Positions 32,597-41,672 are shown, counted from the first letter of the stretch. The stretch is 64,000 nt of DNA from Rhodococcus globerulus NBRC 14531 (GCF_001894805.1 NZ_BCWX01000011.1:1-64000), one strand, 5' to 3'. Notes: a model not told the origin generated them from the letters alone. Numbers and translations: made by a program.

Positions 32597-33999
32597 ACTG
32601 GACGCGCAACGAACACCTCATCGCAGGCGAATGGGTAACCAACGCAGGCCATCCCACTCCAGTCGAGAACCCCGCAACGCTGGAAACTGTGGGCACGACG
32701 GCGGCGGGCACGGGTGCAGACGCCGCGGTTGCTATCGAGGCAGCGTCGGCAGCTCTGCCCGGCTGGTCCCTCTCCAGCTCCGAGGAGCGTCAGGCCGCCC
32801 TGTTGGACCTCGCCGCGCAGGTGCGCCTGCGAGCGAATGAACTCGTCGCAATACTCGTCGCGGAGCTTGGCACACCGGAACGGGTTGCCCGGGATATACA
32901 TGTCGCTGCGACGATTGCAGATCTGGAGGGGTTCGCCGATGCGCTCGGCAAATTCTCCTTCGAGACCGAAATTGGCAACTCTCTGGTCGTGCGCGAAGCG
33001 TTGGGCGTGGTTGCCTGCATCACCCCGTGGAACTACCCGACCCATCAGATCGCTGCTAAGGTCGGCGGCGCGATCGCGGCCGGTTGCACCGTTGTCCTCA
33101 AGCCTTCCGAAGTCACACCTCTCAGTGCCTATCTGCTAGGCGACGCACTTTTAGCCTCGACGGTGCCGGCAGGGGTCGTCAATATCGTCTTCGGAACCGG
33201 TGACACAGTCGGGCAGACGCTGGTGATGTCCAGGGACATCGACGCAATTTCCTTCACCGGCTCAACTACGGTGGGGCGCAGCATTGCTGAGATCGGGGCT
33301 CGGCGCATGATCCCGGTCGCGCTCGAGCTCGGCGGAAAGTCGGCGTCGATTGTCCTTGACGACGCCGATCTCGAGACGGCCGTCGCTTGGTCTGTACGGT
33401 CGGCGACAGTGAACAGCGGACAGACATGCAGTGCATGCACCCGGCTCATCGTTCCTGCGAAGTTGGCCGACCAGGTAACCGAGCTCGCGCGTGAAGGCGC
33501 CGCAGCGCTACGCGTCGGTGACCCGCAGCTGGACGTCGATCTCGGCCCCCTCGCATCCCGCGCCCAGTACGACAGAGTCACCGGGATGCTGGAGAGTGCC
33601 CGCCGAACTGGTGCTGTCGTCCGGCAGGCCGATCTAACGACCGACCTGCCGGGCTATTTTGTTCCCCCCGCGATCGTCAACGGGGCCGATCCGGCCTCTG
33701 CGATCGCTCAGGAGGAGGTCTTCGGACCTGTTTTAGTAATTCAGGGGGCTGCTGACACATCGGAGGCTGTCCGGCTTGCAAACTTCTCCCCCTACGGTCT
33801 CGGCGGGGCGGTCTGGTCATCCGACCCTGATCGCGCCACGTTGGTTGCACGCCGACTGCGTACCGGCCAGGTAGATATTAATGGGGCAGCCTGGAACCTC
33901 CAGGCACCATTCGGCGGCACCAAATCGTCAGGATCGGGCCGAGAACTCGGAATTCACGGCATCCTCGAATTCACAGAGCTTAAATCGATTCAAAGATGA
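32593..33999 (+). CDS. Aldehyde dehydrogenase
   Basis: 468 residues of the NAD(P)-dependent ALDH superfamily. The catalytic Cys is in VNSGQTCSACTRLIVP and the catalytic Glu in ALELGGKSASIVL. NAD contacts are in ACITPWNYPTHQIAAKVGGA and FTGSTTVGRSIAEIG. It should convert the aldehyde from the decarboxylase to a carboxylic acid, which could then be activated by the acyl-CoA synthetase of the opposite operon. Translationally coupled to the decarboxylase. Confidence 0.93.
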   Translation: MNWTRNEHLIAGEWVTNAGHPTPVENPATLETVGTTAAGTGADAAVAIEAASAALPGWSLSSSEERQAALLDLAAQVRLRANELVAILVAELGTPERVARDIHVAATIADLEGFADALGKFSFETEIGNSLVVREALGVVACITPWNYPTHQIAAKVGGAIAAGCTVVLKPSEVTPLSAYLLGDALLASTVPAGVVNIVFGTGDTVGQTLVMSRDIDAISFTGSTTVGRSIAEIGARRMIPVALELGGKSASIVLDDADLETAVAWSVRSATVNSGQTCSACTRLIVPAKLADQVTELAREGAAALRVGDPQLDVDLGPLASRAQYDRVTGMLESARRTGAVVRQADLTTDLPGYFVPPAIVNGADPASAIAQEEVFGPVLVIQGAADTSEAVRLANFSPYGLGGAVWSSDPDRATLVARRLRTGQVDINGAAWNLQAPFGGTKSSGSGRELGIHGILEFTELKSIQR

Positions 34000-34442
34000 T
34001 GTGGGGGGACGTCCGCACAAAAGACATACCGCACACCCGAATCTATCGCCGGCGACTTCACTACTGACAGTCGATTTCATCGAACCATGCTGCTTCGAAC
34101 GTGTCACTCACAAGTGTCCGAGGCCGATCAATCACAAACGCCCGAGAAAGGTCTACGCAGGACGATTCTGGCGCGCACACCATCACAACTGATGCATGAC
34201 CCAAGATCAGATCATGAAATCGACACACGGAGAATTCATTTGGTTTTCTAGCTACCACCCCGAGGTCAGCGGAAGCACGAGAAAACAACGTGTAAGTTTC
34301 ATTACATTATCTGTGCATATGTGCATATGTGCATATAGTAAAAATATTGACCGTGATGAAAATCGCCCATAGAATGGGTTCGTCTCAAGCACCTCTTCAA
34401 TCCATTCCGAGCGCCCTCGAACTTCAAGATTGGTCGCCTCCA
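34000..34442. promoter_or_regulatory. Intergenic promoter region, tandem GTGCATAT repeat inside
   Basis: A 440-base AT-rich gap with no gene, between the aldehyde dehydrogenase and the second binding protein. It holds the tandem repeat at 34312-34335 and probably the promoter for the second part of the rightward set. Confidence 0.5.
34312..34335. repeat. Three tandem TGTGCATA units
   Basis: TGTGCATA is repeated at 34312-34319, 34320-34327 and 34328-34335 without gaps, about 107 bases upstream of the binding-protein start. Candidate regulator-binding array or a simple-sequence expansion. Confidence 0.6.
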
Positions 34443-35366
34443 ATGACATCCAAGATTTTTCGTCGGTCTATCGCACTGGTATTCGCGCTCGCATTCGGTG
34501 GTATCTCTGCGTGTAGCAGCGCAGGCTCCCCCCCGGATCCCGCGGATACAGCTGGCGTCGACAATCCTAATATTGCAGGAAGCTACAGCTCGTCAGCGTC
34601 TCTCTACGACCAACTTCCCAGCAAGTACCATTCCCAACCCATCACCGTCGCAATGGATCCCAACTTCGCGGGGTTGAATTCCTTCAAGCCGGGAACCACC
34701 GAATTCCAAGGCATCAACGTCGACCTCGCGAAGGCGCTGGCGAAACCACTCGGCACCAGAGTGGAGATCGTCGCTGCGCCGTTCGACCAAATTATGATCG
34801 GGTTGACGACCAACCGTTACTCGACGTCGCTTTCCGGGCTGACAGATACCGAGGAACGCGAAACGAAGGTAGATTTCGTCGACTATTTCAAGGCAAAGCA
34901 AGTGTTCTTCGTGGAAAAGGGCAATCCCAAGGAAATCTTTGGCGGCACAGCTGGGGCCTGCGGTATCAAGCTCTCGGTCGTCCGCGGCACCCCCGACGAA
35001 GGATTATTCAACAAGATCGAGCAACAATGCAAAAACGCTGGTAAAACAGCTCCAGAACAAGTGAACATCGAAAGCATCGCTGCATCCCGCCTTGCCCTCG
35101 AATCCGGCCGCGTCGATGCGGTGATTCGAGAAAATTCTTCTGCCCCCTCATGGGAACATGCCGATATTATTGACCTCGATTTCGGCGAAACTACCTATCT
35201 CGGTGCGATTTTCGCCAAGAATGACACTGAATTGCGTGACGTAATCCTCGCAGCCTTTGAGGAACTGGTGAACTCCGGTGAATACGCACGCATCCTTAGA
35301 GTGGGTGGCTACGAGCAGATCAGTTTAGAAACGCCCGGCATCAACCTTGCCACCCGGCAACCTTGA
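34443..35366 (+). CDS. Second amino-acid ABC transporter substrate-binding lipoprotein (SBP_bac_3)
   Basis: 307 residues from ATG 34443, which opens directly into a signal peptide with a lipobox (GGISACSSAG). The body parallels the binding protein at 29786-30688 almost block for block: AMDPNFAGLNSFKPGTTEFQ, INVDLAKALAKPLGTRVEI, LSVVRGTPDEGLFNKIEQ, and the same ending PGINL. The two are clear paralogues. No second permease or ATPase lies nearby, so this protein probably loads the single transporter of the opposite operon, perhaps with a different ligand. No clear ribosome site before the ATG. Confidence 0.88.
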   Translation: MTSKIFRRSIALVFALAFGGISACSSAGSPPDPADTAGVDNPNIAGSYSSSASLYDQLPSKYHSQPITVAMDPNFAGLNSFKPGTTEFQGINVDLAKALAKPLGTRVEIVAAPFDQIMIGLTTNRYSTSLSGLTDTEERETKVDFVDYFKAKQVFFVEKGNPKEIFGGTAGACGIKLSVVRGTPDEGLFNKIEQQCKNAGKTAPEQVNIESIAASRLALESGRVDAVIRENSSAPSWEHADIIDLDFGETTYLGAIFAKNDTELRDVILAAFEELVNSGEYARILRVGGYEQISLETPGINLATRQP

Positions 35367-35444
35367 GATACCTGCAAGGGACACAACCGAATTCGCTTAG
35401 TAACAATGCAACTTAACCTCTACATTTTCCCAGGGAGATAGTCC

Positions 35445-36302
35445 ATGACCATCGTCGTAACAGGAGCTACCGGCAAGGTCGGTGGGTATCTGGTAAATCG
35501 ATTGCAGCAGACCGGCGCCGAATATGTCGCTGCCTCCCGAACTCCGAAAGGAACACGGGCGCGGAAGTTCGATTGGAACGATACCTCGACTTGGGACGCC
35601 CTGCTAACTGATGCGACTCGACTATGGATCGTGCCTCAGGCAGAAGGAGTCTACGACGTTTCGGCAACTATTGAGAAGTTTGTGCATCGCGCGCTTGAGC
35701 GTTCCGCGATCGAGCAAATCGGCCTACTGTCAGTGCGCAATGCCGAACAGCTCAACAAGGACCTCCCTTCACTCAAGCTCGAGCATATGCTCGCGGGTCT
35801 CGAAATTCCCTGGTTCTCTCTACGGCCCACCTGGTTCTATCAAAACTTCGCGTACGGAATGTTCGCACGTGGTATCCAAGAGCACCGAAAGCTCTTGGCG
35901 CCCACTCAGGACGGCGCCGTGAGCTTCATCGACGCTGACGATATTGCTGCCTGCGCTCAATCTGCGCTCACCTCGATCCCAGCGGTTACAGGTATCCATG
36001 AACTCTCCGGCCCGAGCTCGCTCACCTTTGCAGAGCTCGCACAGACGCTGACTTCCGTGTTAGGGCGCACTATCGAGCACGCCGATGTCGACGACGAGGA
36101 GATGACGGTTTACCTGCAAGGCAACGGCCTAGTCAGTGCCCACATCGCAGCCCTTATCAATCACTTCGCCCGTATCCGCGATGGTGGGTCAGGGGCGGTC
36201 GAACCCGGGGTCCAGCTACTGCTGGGTCGTCCCGCGCTCTCATTCGCCGACTATCTCGCCCGCGAGCCTGAAGCGGTTGCAGCCTTGAGCACCCGCAGCT
36301 GA
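35445..36302 (+). CDS. NmrA-like NAD(P)-binding protein
   Basis: 285 residues of the atypical SDR/NmrA type: MTIVVTGATGKVGGYLVNRL at the N-terminus, and a VRNAEQLNKDLPSLKLEHML / SLRPTWFYQNFA stretch typical of this family. Such proteins are either redox sensors or reductases; the catalytic Tyr-Lys pair of classical SDRs is not evident. GGGAG ribosome site. It ends in a TGATG overlap with SoxB, so it belongs to the sox operon. Confidence 0.85.
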   Translation: MTIVVTGATGKVGGYLVNRLQQTGAEYVAASRTPKGTRARKFDWNDTSTWDALLTDATRLWIVPQAEGVYDVSATIEKFVHRALERSAIEQIGLLSVRNAEQLNKDLPSLKLEHMLAGLEIPWFSLRPTWFYQNFAYGMFARGIQEHRKLLAPTQDGAVSFIDADDIAACAQSALTSIPAVTGIHELSGPSSLTFAELAQTLTSVLGRTIEHADVDDEEMTVYLQGNGLVSAHIAALINHFARIRDGGSGAVEPGVQLLLGRPALSFADYLAREPEAVAALSTRS

Positions 36303-37507
36303 TGTCGAAACCGATCACTCACCGACCGCTGTGGCAGTCGGTGTCCCCGTCCACGTCCTACGACGTGGTGGTGGTCGGCGCCGGCGGCCACGGACTGGCG
36401 ACCGCACATGCATTAGCCTCAAAATTCGGTATCAACAACGTTGCAGTCATCGAACGCGACTGGCTTGGTGGTGGCAATACCGCCCGGAACGCCGCGATTA
36501 TCCGAGCAAATTTTCTCCGCGCCGACGACCGACAGTTGCACCTCGATGCCATGGCGGCGTGGGAAACCCTCGATGACGAGCTCGATTACGCTACCCAATT
36601 CGAACGTTGCGGACTGGTCTCTTTGGCTCACGATGACATCGACCTTGCCGAGGGGTGGCGACTGATCAACGGCCTCCAGCACGCCGGTCGCAGCGCCAGT
36701 TTCGTCTCGCCAAAGAGCCTTTGCGAGGTCGCACCGCTGGTGAACGTCTCCGAAGATGGCGCCCTACCGGTACGGGGGGCATTCTGGTTCGAGGACGCTG
36801 GGACCGCAAAACACGACCGGGTCGCGTGGGGCTACGCCGCAGCAGCCCAACGGCTCGGCGTCGACATCGTCGAGGGGTGCACGGTGCTGGACTTCATCCG
36901 GCACGGAGATCGTGTGACGGGTATCGATACAAATTTCGGCCCAATCGAGACTGGCGCCGTAGTATTGTGCGCGGCGGGCGGCACTCCAACCCTACTGAAC
37001 CGGCTCCGTGCACCACTTCCTCTGCAGATTCGACCGCTGCAGGCCTACGTGACCGAACTGTTGGCGCCCCTCGGCACTCCTATGCTGATGTCGCGGGCCG
37101 CCCAGCTGTTTTTATCCCAGGCCGCGAAGGGCGAACTGGTAATGGGTTTACCGCTGGACTCGCGACCAGCACTACACCGTCGCTCCTCGCTGGATCTTCT
37201 GGAAGAGCAGCTACCACGCGTGATCGACCTGATTCCCGCACTGCGCCGGGCGCACTTGCTACGCGCGTGGGCGGGTTCGGTAGATCTGACCCCCGACGGA
37301 CGACCATTGATCGGAATCGACCAGCCAAGTGGGGTAGTTATCAATTGCGGTTGGGGTACAGGCGGTTTCAAGGCCACCCCCATCCTGGGGGAGCTTCTCG
37401 CAACAGCGGTCGCGGATGGAATGATCCCGACCTTGCTAGCCGGCTACGACCACCACCGCTTCGACGGACAGTCGACCATCCCTTCGACAGGGTTGGTGGC
37501 GCATTGA
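36302..37507 (+). CDS. soxB: Sarcosine oxidase-like beta subunit
   Basis: 401 residues. FAD site VVVVGAGGHGLATAHALASK, then NTARNAAIIRANFL. The motif FEDAGTAKHDRVAWGYAAAA contains the His that carries covalent FMN in heterotetrameric sarcosine oxidases. The C-terminal SVDLTPDGRPLIGIDQPSGV and NCGWGTGGFKATPILGELLA are as in SoxB. The subunit oxidises a secondary amine. Substrate identity is uncertain: this cluster does not look like a glycine-betaine locus, and pipecolate or another N-substituted amino acid is possible. Confidence 0.88.
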   Translation: MSKPITHRPLWQSVSPSTSYDVVVVGAGGHGLATAHALASKFGINNVAVIERDWLGGGNTARNAAIIRANFLRADDRQLHLDAMAAWETLDDELDYATQFERCGLVSLAHDDIDLAEGWRLINGLQHAGRSASFVSPKSLCEVAPLVNVSEDGALPVRGAFWFEDAGTAKHDRVAWGYAAAAQRLGVDIVEGCTVLDFIRHGDRVTGIDTNFGPIETGAVVLCAAGGTPTLLNRLRAPLPLQIRPLQAYVTELLAPLGTPMLMSRAAQLFLSQAAKGELVMGLPLDSRPALHRRSSLDLLEEQLPRVIDLIPALRRAHLLRAWAGSVDLTPDGRPLIGIDQPSGVVINCGWGTGGFKATPILGELLATAVADGMIPTLLAGYDHHRFDGQSTIPSTGLVAH

Positions 37508-37516
37508 GGAGACATC

Positions 37517-37693
37517 ATGATCGTGACCTGTCCGGTATGCGGACCTCGCGAAGACACGGAGTTCAGCTACGCAGGCGAACTCGCATCCGACGAGCATCAG
37601 GAACATTGGCGGCACACCTTCGGTTGCACACTGTCACTCGCCGTACGACGAGACCTTGTGGATGACCGGTTGTTAGACGTGAAGATACTCTGA
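37517..37693 (+). CDS. soxD: Sarcosine oxidase-like delta subunit, short
   Basis: 58 residues, too short for many gene callers. The zinc ligands are kept: CPVC (Cys5, Cys8), and HWRHTFGC (His33, Cys37). The family is usually 80-100 residues with an extra loop between the cysteine pair and the WRHTxGC motif; that loop is missing here, so this is a trimmed version. ATG 37517; its stop overlaps the SoxA start (TGATG). Confidence 0.85.
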   Translation: MIVTCPVCGPREDTEFSYAGELASDEHQEHWRHTFGCTLSLAVRRDLVDDRLLDVKIL

Positions 37694-39936
37694 TGAAGCG
37701 GTTACCGAATGGCGGGCGGATCGATCGTTCGCAAGTATTGAAATTTCGATGGAAGAACCAGCCCCTGACCGGCTACCGCGGCGACACGATTGCCTCTGCA
37801 CTGCTCGCCTCCGGAGTCGCGGTGACCGGGCACAGCTTGCATCGAAAACGCCCCCGGGGCACCGTCTCCCATGGTTGGGACGAGCCTAATAGCTTGGTCA
37901 GTATCCGCGGCACATGCGCCCGTTCGTTGGCTTGGGCGACCACCACCGAACTCGTCGACGGAATGGACGTTTCACCATGGTCCGGTCGGACGGATCTCAG
38001 CTCTCCTGACGCACGGAAATACATAGTGCGCCAGCGTCATACCGATCTACTCGTGGTGGGCGGTGGCGAGGCCGGTCGAGTGGCGGCAACAGCGGCGGTA
38101 ACAGCCGGGAGATCGGTGCTGCTCATCGATGACGACTTCCGCGACCAAACCCTTGACCGGGCGCTCGCAGCCGACTATCTGCACCGAACCCGTGCAGTTT
38201 TCACCGAGGCCGACGGATTGGTTGCTGCGCTGGATTGCGGCGGAGACGTCAATACTCTGTGGCGAATTCGAGCGGCCGAAGTGCTCACTGCGACTGGCGC
38301 TACCGAGCGGCCCCTTATCTTCCCTGGCAATGATCTTCCGGCAGTCATGCTTGCTCGGTCAGTCGCCGTTTACCTGCACCGTTATGCGGTTCTGCCCGGA
38401 GACCGCGTCGTCATCGCAACCGCCGACGCCACCGGGGCCGATCTCGCGCGCGATCTCGCTGCTGCCGGCGCTCACGTCACTCTAATGCTCGGTCCCGGGC
38501 TGACTTCTCAAGACAGCCTGGAGTCTTCCGGAATCAACCAGCTTCCAGGACGCCTGGTGGAAGCTCGCGGAGTTGACCGAGTGAGTTCAGCTGTCGTCAG
38601 GGGCTATTCCGGTCTGGAGCAAACGCTCGAATGTAATCTCATCGCGGTCAGCGGCGGGTCCGACGCTCGCGACCACTTGCAGATACGCCCCGACGGTAAA
38701 ACCAAACTACAACTTGGGAAGTCAATTCCACCAGTGCGTTGCCTACACCGGCAACATGCATGCACTTGTTTCGTCGACCAACATCGGGATGTGACCACTG
38801 CAGACCTAAACGTCGGTGTGGCTGTCGGGTTACGGTCCATCCAACATATGAAGCGATTCACTACGCTTGGGACCGGCGCCGACCAAGGGAGACTCGCTGC
38901 CGTCCCAGCCGCTCAGGTTTTGTCGGAACTTTTGGATGAGACTCCGGAGGAAGTGGGTACCTCCGGTCGTCGACCTCCGTCATCGCCGGTACCCCTTGGC
39001 GCCCTGGCAGGCGCCCGGTCGAAGGCGACTTCACGTCCCGTGCGCCGGGGACCACTCTTGGACGAATGGCGAGCGCTCGGGTGGAAGCTTCAGGTTGAGG
39101 GCTCCTGGATGGTCGGTGCCCGTGGCGGTGATCCAACCGGCGTTCCACCTAACGCCTGGATCACCGAACTCACCGGCCTAGAAACGTGCATCGTGCGCGG
39201 ACGCTATACCCACGAGTTATTCGATGGCCTGACCGGATTACTCATCGATAATCGATTAAGTTTGGGGATTGGCCAGCACGACGCAGTCGAGGCTCTAGTC
39301 GACATCTCAGATATTGACGGCCATCCGGCGGTGATCGGACACACTTTGCAGCAGATGTCTTTGTGCGAGTGGGTAACCGAACGGCTGAGCGACATTGCGC
39401 TTCCCTCCCCGTACATCGTCACCGACGTCAGCGATGGGTTCGTTACTTTCTTGCATCATGGCGCTGAGGTGCCGACACACATGATCGAATCAACCTGGTC
39501 CAGTGCAATCGACCCGGTAGGTACTCGTCGCATTCTCGTGCGTCGCTCCCGTGCAGTTGCGCTTTGGCAATATCTCCTCAAAGCAGGCTGCACGCCGCTG
39601 GGTTACGACGAGTATCGAGCTGTGCGGGCTCGGGCAGGGTTGCCGAGTGGAGGACGTGAAATTACCGCCGGCACCGCACCGAGCCTGCGAAACCAGCTCC
39701 AACTCAAGGCTTTTGACACCTGCACTGGTCCGGTCGCGGGTGCACTGGTATTGGACAGTAAAGATCATATCGTCGGACATGTTACGTCGGTAGCACACGG
39801 CAACTCAGCCCTCGCATGGGTGGGCATGGCCAGCTTTGATGCGGGCGTCCACCTCCGTGACACCGTCGTGGTCCTACACGATGGCCACCGGTTCGATGCA
39901 CGACTGGTTACGAAGGAGCAAGGATGCACGAGCTGA
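37693..39936 (+). CDS. soxA: Sarcosine oxidase-like alpha subunit, shortened
   Basis: 747 residues against about 960-1000 in typical SoxA. The N-terminal ferredoxin-like domain is present (GGRIDRSQVLKFRWKNQPLT, GYRGDTIASALLASGV, then KRPRGTV). The second FAD/NAD domain has LLVVGGGEAGRVAATAAVTA. The cysteine/loop region reads HACTCFVDQHRDVTTADLNV and LRSIQHMKRFTTLGTGADQG. The C-terminal GCV_T-like (folate-binding) domain spans about residues 430-740 (DTCTGPVAGALVLDSKDHIV). The region between the ferredoxin and NAD domains is compressed. The frame is open throughout, so it is probably active. Overlaps SoxG. Confidence 0.85.
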   Translation: MKRLPNGGRIDRSQVLKFRWKNQPLTGYRGDTIASALLASGVAVTGHSLHRKRPRGTVSHGWDEPNSLVSIRGTCARSLAWATTTELVDGMDVSPWSGRTDLSSPDARKYIVRQRHTDLLVVGGGEAGRVAATAAVTAGRSVLLIDDDFRDQTLDRALAADYLHRTRAVFTEADGLVAALDCGGDVNTLWRIRAAEVLTATGATERPLIFPGNDLPAVMLARSVAVYLHRYAVLPGDRVVIATADATGADLARDLAAAGAHVTLMLGPGLTSQDSLESSGINQLPGRLVEARGVDRVSSAVVRGYSGLEQTLECNLIAVSGGSDARDHLQIRPDGKTKLQLGKSIPPVRCLHRQHACTCFVDQHRDVTTADLNVGVAVGLRSIQHMKRFTTLGTGADQGRLAAVPAAQVLSELLDETPEEVGTSGRRPPSSPVPLGALAGARSKATSRPVRRGPLLDEWRALGWKLQVEGSWMVGARGGDPTGVPPNAWITELTGLETCIVRGRYTHELFDGLTGLLIDNRLSLGIGQHDAVEALVDISDIDGHPAVIGHTLQQMSLCEWVTERLSDIALPSPYIVTDVSDGFVTFLHHGAEVPTHMIESTWSSAIDPVGTRRILVRRSRAVALWQYLLKAGCTPLGYDEYRAVRARAGLPSGGREITAGTAPSLRNQLQLKAFDTCTGPVAGALVLDSKDHIVGHVTSVAHGNSALAWVGMASFDAGVHLRDTVVVLHDGHRFDARLVTKEQGCTS

Positions 39937-40409
39937 TTGCTGCGATCAACCAGGAGCGCCTAATTGAAGTCGTGGTTTGGCCGAACCAGCCGAGGCCACC
40001 TTTTGCTGACGGCCCATCCAGCGTGGGATCCGTGTTTGCCGACAGCGAGATGCTTGCCGTTCGTATCGACTCTGGGCGTTGGCTTGTCCAGACCACTACT
40101 ACCGCAGAATACGATGGTCTTGACGTCACCGACGTTTGGATTCGCCTCGTTGTCCCTGCAGAGGTGGCCGACGAGGCTTGGGCCTCCGCGTGTGCGCTGG
40201 ACCGACAGATCGTTGAACGCGACAGGCGTGCGGTATTCACCCGCTTTGCACGAATACGGGCGCTCGTGCTTCCGGCAAGCGTCCTCCGATCCACTGGTGG
40301 GACAGAAACCGGGTTTCAAGTCTGGCTCTCGGCGTCGTATGGCGAGCATGTGTTGCGATGGTTAGAAGAAGACCTCGGAGCCTTGGAAACACCAGTCCCG
40401 TCCGCGTAG
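39924..40409 (+). CDS. soxG: Sarcosine oxidase-like gamma subunit
   Basis: 161 residues, overlapping SoxA by 13 bases, in the usual SoxBDAG order. The sequence is of the SoxG fold (VAPxDx... replaced here by ADSEMLAVRIDSGRWLVQTT, and a C-terminal FQVWLSASYGEHVLRWLEED). SoxG sequences are poorly conserved; the call rests mainly on position and length. It completes the heterotetramer. Confidence 0.7.
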   Translation: MHELIAAINQERLIEVVVWPNQPRPPFADGPSSVGSVFADSEMLAVRIDSGRWLVQTTTTAEYDGLDVTDVWIRLVVPAEVADEAWASACALDRQIVERDRRAVFTRFARIRALVLPASVLRSTGGTETGFQVWLSASYGEHVLRWLEEDLGALETPVPSA

Positions 40410-40435
40410 CTCGCAACGGCGCGTCCAAGACACGA

Positions 40436-40479
40436 ATGCGCCCGCCCGCCGCATCTAAGCTGACGGTGGGCGGGCGCAT
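40436..40479. terminator. Bidirectional hairpin between convergent genes
   Basis: Arms ATGCGCCCGCCC (40436-40447) and GGGCGGGCGCAT (40468-40479) pair perfectly over 12 bp with a 20-base loop, between the rightward SoxG (stop 40409) and the leftward dehydrogenase (stop 40493). Confidence 0.75.
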
Positions 40480-40492
40480 TTACGCGCGAATC

Positions 40493-41641
40493 CTAGAAGG
40501 CAGTGTTGCCGGGAACGCGACCGCGGAACACCATAGCCTCGCGAACGCGGTCCTGGGCGGCAGAGCGGGCCACCTCATGTGTCGTGCGACCCTGTACGTA
40601 TGACGCTTCGAGGGTTTCAGTGGCGCAGGCCCGCAACTTCTTCGAGATGTTCTCGAAGACCGCGGCAGGTTCGGGCCGCATTCCGGAATGGCGGAAATCC
40701 ATTGCGACTGCGGCGGCAACCACACCACCGGCATTGGCAATGAAGTCCGGAACTACAGTCACTCCGCGTTCGAATAATACCGATTGCGCTTGGGGGCTGC
40801 TCGGCAGGTTCGCACCTTCAACGACGATCGTGGCCGGCAAGGTCCGGGCAAGATCGGCATCGATGACGTCCTGCAACGCCGCTGGGATGAGGACATCCGC
40901 GGCTATCGACAGTTCCTCGCTTGCAGCGAGTGGCTTGGCATCCGAATAATGGCTGACCAGGCTGTCCCCGTACTGCCTGCGCAGATCGAGCAGGCTGGAC
41001 ACGTCCAGTCCATCAGGATTGTGGAGGCCGCCTTGCGACGTGGACACAGCCACAACGGTGGCTCCGAGTTCGGCAAACCGCTTGGCAGTGGCGGCCCCGA
41101 CGGCCCCGAAGCCCTGAATCGATACGCTCAGGGAACTAGTGGTTAGCCCAATAGCCTGTGCGGCGGCGTCAGCCGCCTCTGCGACCCCGTAACCGGTGAC
41201 ACCGAGCTCGTCGTAGGGCAACCCGCCAAGAGCGTGGGGTGTGCCTACTGAGCCTCCGCGTCCGCCGACTTCGTCGAGCAGAATCGCTGCGTCCTTCTCG
41301 GTTAGGCCGACATCGAGCCCAAAGACATACTCTTCGGGTACCTCGTTGCGTAGCGCCCTGACAAAGGCGCGTAGCACCGCTTCTTTCGAGCGGGCGTGAG
41401 GGTCGGCCCAAATTCCTGCCTTGGCTCCGCCGTAGAACAGGTCGACTCCGGCCCACTTCCAAGTCATGTTACGGGCCAGTCGTGCAACCTCGCCGACGCT
41501 GACTGTCGATGACATACGGGTGCCGCCCTTGCCCATTCCCCTGGCAGTGTTGTCGATGACCAACACTCCACGCATACCGGTGCGAGCGTCCGAGACGCAC
41601 ACGATCTTTTCCGGTCCCCATTCGTCAATCAGTTCGAACAT
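40493..41641 (-). CDS. Glu/Leu/Phe/Val-type amino-acid dehydrogenase
   Basis: 382 residues. Glycine-rich NAD site SIQGFGAVGAATAKRFAELG, substrate Lys in FYGGAKAGIWADP, and the catalytic Asp in FGLDVGLTEKDA (usually xPDxxT). The C-terminal NAGGVVAAAVAMDF is standard. It oxidatively deaminates an L-amino acid to the 2-oxoacid. Placed in one operon with an AmaB-like dehydrogenase and HglS, a 2-aminoadipate dehydrogenase activity is a plausible inference, in place of the aminotransferase found in the Pseudomonas pathway. Last gene of that operon. Confidence 0.85.
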   Translation of the reverse strand: MFELIDEWGPEKIVCVSDARTGMRGVLVIDNTARGMGKGGTRMSSTVSVGEVARLARNMTWKWAGVDLFYGGAKAGIWADPHARSKEAVLRAFVRALRNEVPEEYVFGLDVGLTEKDAAILLDEVGGRGGSVGTPHALGGLPYDELGVTGYGVAEAADAAAQAIGLTTSSLSVSIQGFGAVGAATAKRFAELGATVVAVSTSQGGLHNPDGLDVSSLLDLRRQYGDSLVSHYSDAKPLAASEELSIAADVLIPAALQDVIDADLARTLPATIVVEGANLPSSPQAQSVLFERGVTVVPDFIANAGGVVAAAVAMDFRHSGMRPEPAAVFENISKKLRACATETLEASYVQGRTTHEVARSAAQDRVREAMVFRGRVPGNTAF

Positions 41642-41672
41642 CTTAGCGCTCCTTATGATTCGAAGAGGAAGT

